Assembly (NCBI GenBank): GCA_900319705.1
Contig: ONPL01000002.1
Coordinates: forward strand, 1 to 50,418
Reading direction: 5' to 3'
DNA from: an uncultured Pseudomonadota bacterium
Lineage (GTDB): Bacteria; Pseudomonadota; Gammaproteobacteria; Enterobacterales; Succinivibrionaceae
Length of the DNA: 50,418 bases
Shown here: one piece after another, positions 48,347 through 50,418 of the stretch
How the letters are laid out: the number at the start of each line of letters is the position of its first letter
Position numbering within the stretch: the stretch's first letter is position 1
The notes under the pieces: generated by a model
What the model saw: the letters and a program-made list of their open reading frames with translations, nothing else
Databases searched by the model: none
What the model was told of the DNA's origin: nothing
Made by a program: the position numbers and the translations under genes

Positions 48347-49240
48347 TCAGCGTTCAAAATCCTCCGCATGATACGGACGATTGCTAAGATTAATGATATG
48401 TCTTTTATTATTGCGTGGTTCATTACCAGATACAGAATTTCTATCCGGCATAGTAGTATTATTATCCCGAGGCGGCTCAACAACAGGATTATGCTTTCCA
48501 TGACGCTCATCATACCGCGGCATACCATCAGGCCGGGACTGATACTGTCTGAACTCATTACTTCTATTTGAGCTGGAAGGGACTGTCGGCTGTTCAGAAA
48601 TCGGAGCAACCCCCTCATTTATTCTCACTGAATTACCATTTCCGTCAAGTTTAATAACCTGACTTCGATCCTGAACATTATTTAGTGAAGAATTGTCAAA
48701 ATATACTGTTTCATTACCACTATTATGCTGTTCTGCATCTGAATTGTAATCATTCTGCTGACTACCAGTGTTATTGCGGTCATTATCATTATAACGACGG
48801 TTATCGTTATAACGGTCATCATCATTATAACGACGGTTGTCGTTATAACGGTCATCATCATTATAACGACGGTTGTCGTTATAACGGTCATCATCATTGT
48901 ATCGGCGGTTGTCGTTATAACGGTCATCATCATTGTATCGGCGGTTGTCGTTATAACGGTCATCATCATTGTATCGGCGGTTGTCGTTATAACGGTCATT
49001 ATCATTGTATCGGCGGTTGTCGTTATAACGGCGATTGTTATTATAATTATCTACCGGTGGATCAACTATATCATCGTATTCGAGCTCCCCTGACGAAGCT
49101 GAGCCGTTAAGGTTAGGAGTAGGACCAAAATGAGTAACACCTTCCTCATCTACATACCAGTAAAGTGTTCCAGCATAAATTTCTGCCGAAAATATTCCAA
49201 TAATCAGAACAGATAGATTTAATTTACTGAATTTCTTCAT
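48347..49240 (-). CDS. Exported DUF4124 protein with an Arg/Tyr/Asn/Asp tandem repeat
   Basis: 297 residues, no named function. The signal peptide runs to about residue 23 (EIYA), followed directly by the DUF4124 motif LYWYVDEEGVTHFG. Residues 70-155 are a 12-residue repeat of the form DDRYNDNRRYND, about six full copies and partial ends, hydrophilic and likely disordered. The C-terminal 130 residues are Asn/Ser/Pro-rich without a recognisable fold. Its ATG overlaps the rimI stop in ATGA, and the M23 gene follows after 5 bases, so the three are translated from one message. The two neighbours share the same DUF4124 head and may act together in the periplasm. Confidence 0.78.
   Translation of the reverse strand: MKKFSKLNLSVLIIGIFSAEIYAGTLYWYVDEEGVTHFGPTPNLNGSASSGELEYDDIVDPPVDNYNNNRRYNDNRRYNDNDRYNDNRRYNDDDRYNDNRRYNDDDRYNDNRRYNDDDRYNDNRRYNDDDRYNDNRRYNDDDRYNDNRRYNDNDRNNTGSQQNDYNSDAEQHNSGNETVYFDNSSLNNVQDRSQVIKLDGNGNSVRINEGVAPISEQPTVPSSSNRSNEFRQYQSRPDGMPRYDERHGKHNPVVEPPRDNNTTMPDRNSVSGNEPRNNKRHIINLSNRPYHAEDFER
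48776..49033 (-). repeat. 36-bp in-frame tandem repeat
   Basis: About seven units of 36 bases with few differences. Two sub-families are visible: in plus-strand reading, the left copies carry ATAACGACGG and the right copies GTATCGGCGG at the same place, each nearly identical within its block. This suggests recent block duplication. The unit length is a multiple of three, so copy-number change keeps the reading frame. Confidence 0.92.
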
Positions 49241-49686
49241 AATAAGATATTCTCCATAATTACGGCATCCTCTTTATGCGGACCTTTTGTCTTATAATAA
49301 TTCTTTCTGATGGCAATTTCAGTATAATTGAATTTACCATACAAATGCCTTGCAGGATCGTTTGAAACTCTCACTTCTAGAATTGAACGACTGATTCCGT
49401 GCAATTTCAGCATATCAAGATAACTACTAAGCAGGATGCTACCGATCCCCTTATTCTGATAGGATGGAGCGACAGCAATATCATGAAGATTGGATTCACC
49501 CGCAACTTCATCAAATATTATGAACCCACACAAATGTTCAGCTCCATCATATGCTCCAAGCACGGTATAGTATGAATAATTAAAGACATCAGCAATAGAT
49601 TCTCTGGACCACGGTGATATTTGAGCTTTCTGTTCTATTTCATAAATAGAATCAACAGACTCCAAACCAAGGCGTTTTATCTTCAT
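49237..49686 (-). CDS. rimI: Ribosomal protein S18-alanine N-acetyltransferase
   Basis: GNAT enzyme that acetylates the N-terminal alanine of ribosomal protein S18. The ATG at 49686 gives 149 residues (E. coli 148); a TTG three codons earlier is possible. Motifs are EQKAQISPWSRESI near the N-terminus, the acetyl-CoA loop YQNKGIGSILL near 80, LEVRVSNDPARHLYGKFNYTE and the C-terminal RKNYYKTKGPHKEDAVIM. It follows holD by 12 bases, as in E. coli. Confidence 0.94.
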   Translation of the reverse strand: MKIKRLGLESVDSIYEIEQKAQISPWSRESIADVFNYSYYTVLGAYDGAEHLCGFIIFDEVAGESNLHDIAVAPSYQNKGIGSILLSSYLDMLKLHGISRSILEVRVSNDPARHLYGKFNYTEIAIRKNYYKTKGPHKEDAVIMENILL

Positions 49687-49698
49687 ATTGTTCAAGCT

Positions 49699-50232
49699 CT
49701 ACTGATTTAACACAAGTTTACACAAGTTCTGCCATAACGTTTTTTTACCCTTTGCCCTGATCACATGCTCAGAAATGACCAGAGAATCATCAAATAAAAT
49801 CACGATATCAGGCACTTCTATCTCAGATGCTGTCTTAACCTTAAAATCAAGCATCGGAAACACTTTTTTCAAATCAGAAATCCAGTTTGGCAAATTATCC
49901 ACAAAGTAAACTACAGTATTTTCTGCTCTTTCTGTTATAAAGTTCGGTTTCTGCACCGTATCAGCAGGCAATTCTTCAATCTTGAAAGAAAAACCGTCAT
50001 TATGATTATGAACAGAAGAGGCCGGACTATGGCGAACCAGCGAATTTTCAAGTGCAGTCAAATTATTTTTCCCTTGAACATTCTTTTTTATATTGTTTTC
50101 ATTATCAGTTTGCAGTTCAGTGGTCGCATTTAGATATGGAAAAACCGGTTCAGAACGTGGACTTTCATATTCGACTATATTATGAAAATCGGGTTCATGA
50201 TTTAAATATAGAAAAGTATTCAGATAACCCAT
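49699..50232 (-). CDS. holD: Probable DNA polymerase III psi subunit
   Basis: Psi links the clamp-loader to chi and SSB. The identification rests on the place before rimI and on the C-terminus: the LWQNLCKLVLNQ end matches the LWQQIC block of E. coli HolD, preceded by a strand-rich part (VVYFVDNLPNWISDL, DIVILFDDSL). 177 residues, against 137 in E. coli. The N-terminal 95 residues are Asn/Ser-rich with no HolD resemblance, except that psi proteins have a short chi-binding N-terminus; MGYLNTFLYL could play that role. The family is known for weak conservation, so the call stays tentative. Confidence 0.6.
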   Translation of the reverse strand: MGYLNTFLYLNHEPDFHNIVEYESPRSEPVFPYLNATTELQTDNENNIKKNVQGKNNLTALENSLVRHSPASSVHNHNDGFSFKIEELPADTVQKPNFITERAENTVVYFVDNLPNWISDLKKVFPMLDFKVKTASEIEVPDIVILFDDSLVISEHVIRAKGKKTLWQNLCKLVLNQ

Positions 50233-50280
50233 ATCAATCGTAAACGCTCCATAATAACCTTTGATGCTATTTAAGATTGT

Positions 50281-50418
50281 TTAAAAATCAACAATCCAAC
50301 CTTTTCTTTTTTCAATAAAGTTTAACTTTTTATAGGAAATACTACTTGAAATAATATTTCCATCAATATCTTTAACAAGGTAGGAGCCACTCTGTCTCCG
50401 ACCGTATATAAATCCTGT
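50281..50418 (-). CDS. C-terminal fragment of an unidentified protein
   Basis: Only the last 45 residues are inside the window; the rest lies beyond the right edge. The frame is open from the edge to TAA at 50281-50283. The end has alternating beta-type sequence (GRRQSGSYLVKDIDGN, YKKLNFIEKRKGWIVDF). It recalls the C-terminal strands of IscB/RRXRR-type HNH nucleases, but 45 residues are too few to decide, and an ordinary gene is equally possible. It is 48 bases upstream of holD on the same strand. Confidence 0.5.
   Translation of the reverse strand, partial: TGFIYGRRQSGSYLVKDIDGNIISSSISYKKLNFIEKRKGWIVDF

Noticed and set aside
48776..49033. Regular repeats that could suggest a CRISPR array
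   Set aside because: Units are contiguous 36-bp copies with no unique spacers, and they encode an in-frame 12-residue protein repeat.
48685..49110. Plus-strand open frame of 141 codons rich in His, Tyr and Asn
   Set aside because: It is the antisense reading of the repeat in the DUF4124 protein; the repeat lacks stops in several frames. It has no ribosome site or family match.

Overview
The window is bacterial and reads as a gammaproteobacterium. Gene order and protein sequences match the ancestral gamma layout: the division and cell-wall (dcw) cluster, lpxC-secA, pilBCD-coaE-yacG, rnpB beside mraZ, and rsmI-lpoA-diaA-dolP. An extracellular-type pullulanase, a proton-translocating transhydrogenase and a moderate GC content would suit a gut or rumen starch-degrading member such as the Succinivibrionaceae. 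That placement is inference from general knowledge; there is no rRNA in the window to confirm it.

Layout. At the left edge lies the 3' part of a modular pullulanase, followed by yggT-yggU, valS, ampD, a small secreted His/Tyr-rich protein and acnB, all on the plus strand. From about 11.1 kb to 37.5 kb nearly everything is on the minus strand. In transcription order it starts with rsmI and rnpB, followed by the full dcw run: mraZ, rsmH, ftsL, ftsI, murE, murF, mraY, murD, ftsW, murG, murC, ftsQ, ftsA, ftsZ. Then come lpxC, secA, pilB, pilC, pilD, coaE and yacG. From 37.7 to 40.9 kb the plus strand carries lpoA, a degenerate DiaA-like SIS protein and dolP. Next on the minus strand are a secreted nucleoside hydrolase, pntB, pntA and an orphan gene. 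A plus-strand nitroreductase follows. The right end is a minus-strand operon holD-rimI-(DUF4124 repeat protein)-(DUF4124 plus M23 peptidase), and the window closes on the C-terminus of another minus-strand gene.

How it works together. Most of the window serves envelope growth. MurC/D/E/F, MraY and MurG make lipid II. FtsW and FtsI polymerise and cross-link it at the septum under FtsZ/A/Q/L. LpoA would activate a class A penicillin-binding protein, AmpD recycles wall fragments, LpxC commits precursor to lipid A, and SecA and DolP serve envelope export and outer-membrane integrity. Three GTGG-type boxes at exact 10-bp spacing in front of mraZ fit the known MraZ autoregulation of the dcw operon.

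Most of the window is conserved housekeeping. The parts that depart from that are: an insertion of about 80 residues in a periplasmic loop of PntB; a DiaA homologue that has lost the SIS sugar-binding signature; paired DUF4124 proteins, one with a 36-bp in-frame tandem repeat, joined to holD-rimI; a small His/Tyr-rich exported protein; an orphan Cys/Tyr-rich protein; and the unidentified C-terminal fragment at the right edge. I did not find a clear defence island, prophage, CRISPR array or other wholly new system. ddlB, secM, zapD, yraN and a pilin gene are absent from places where relatives often carry them.
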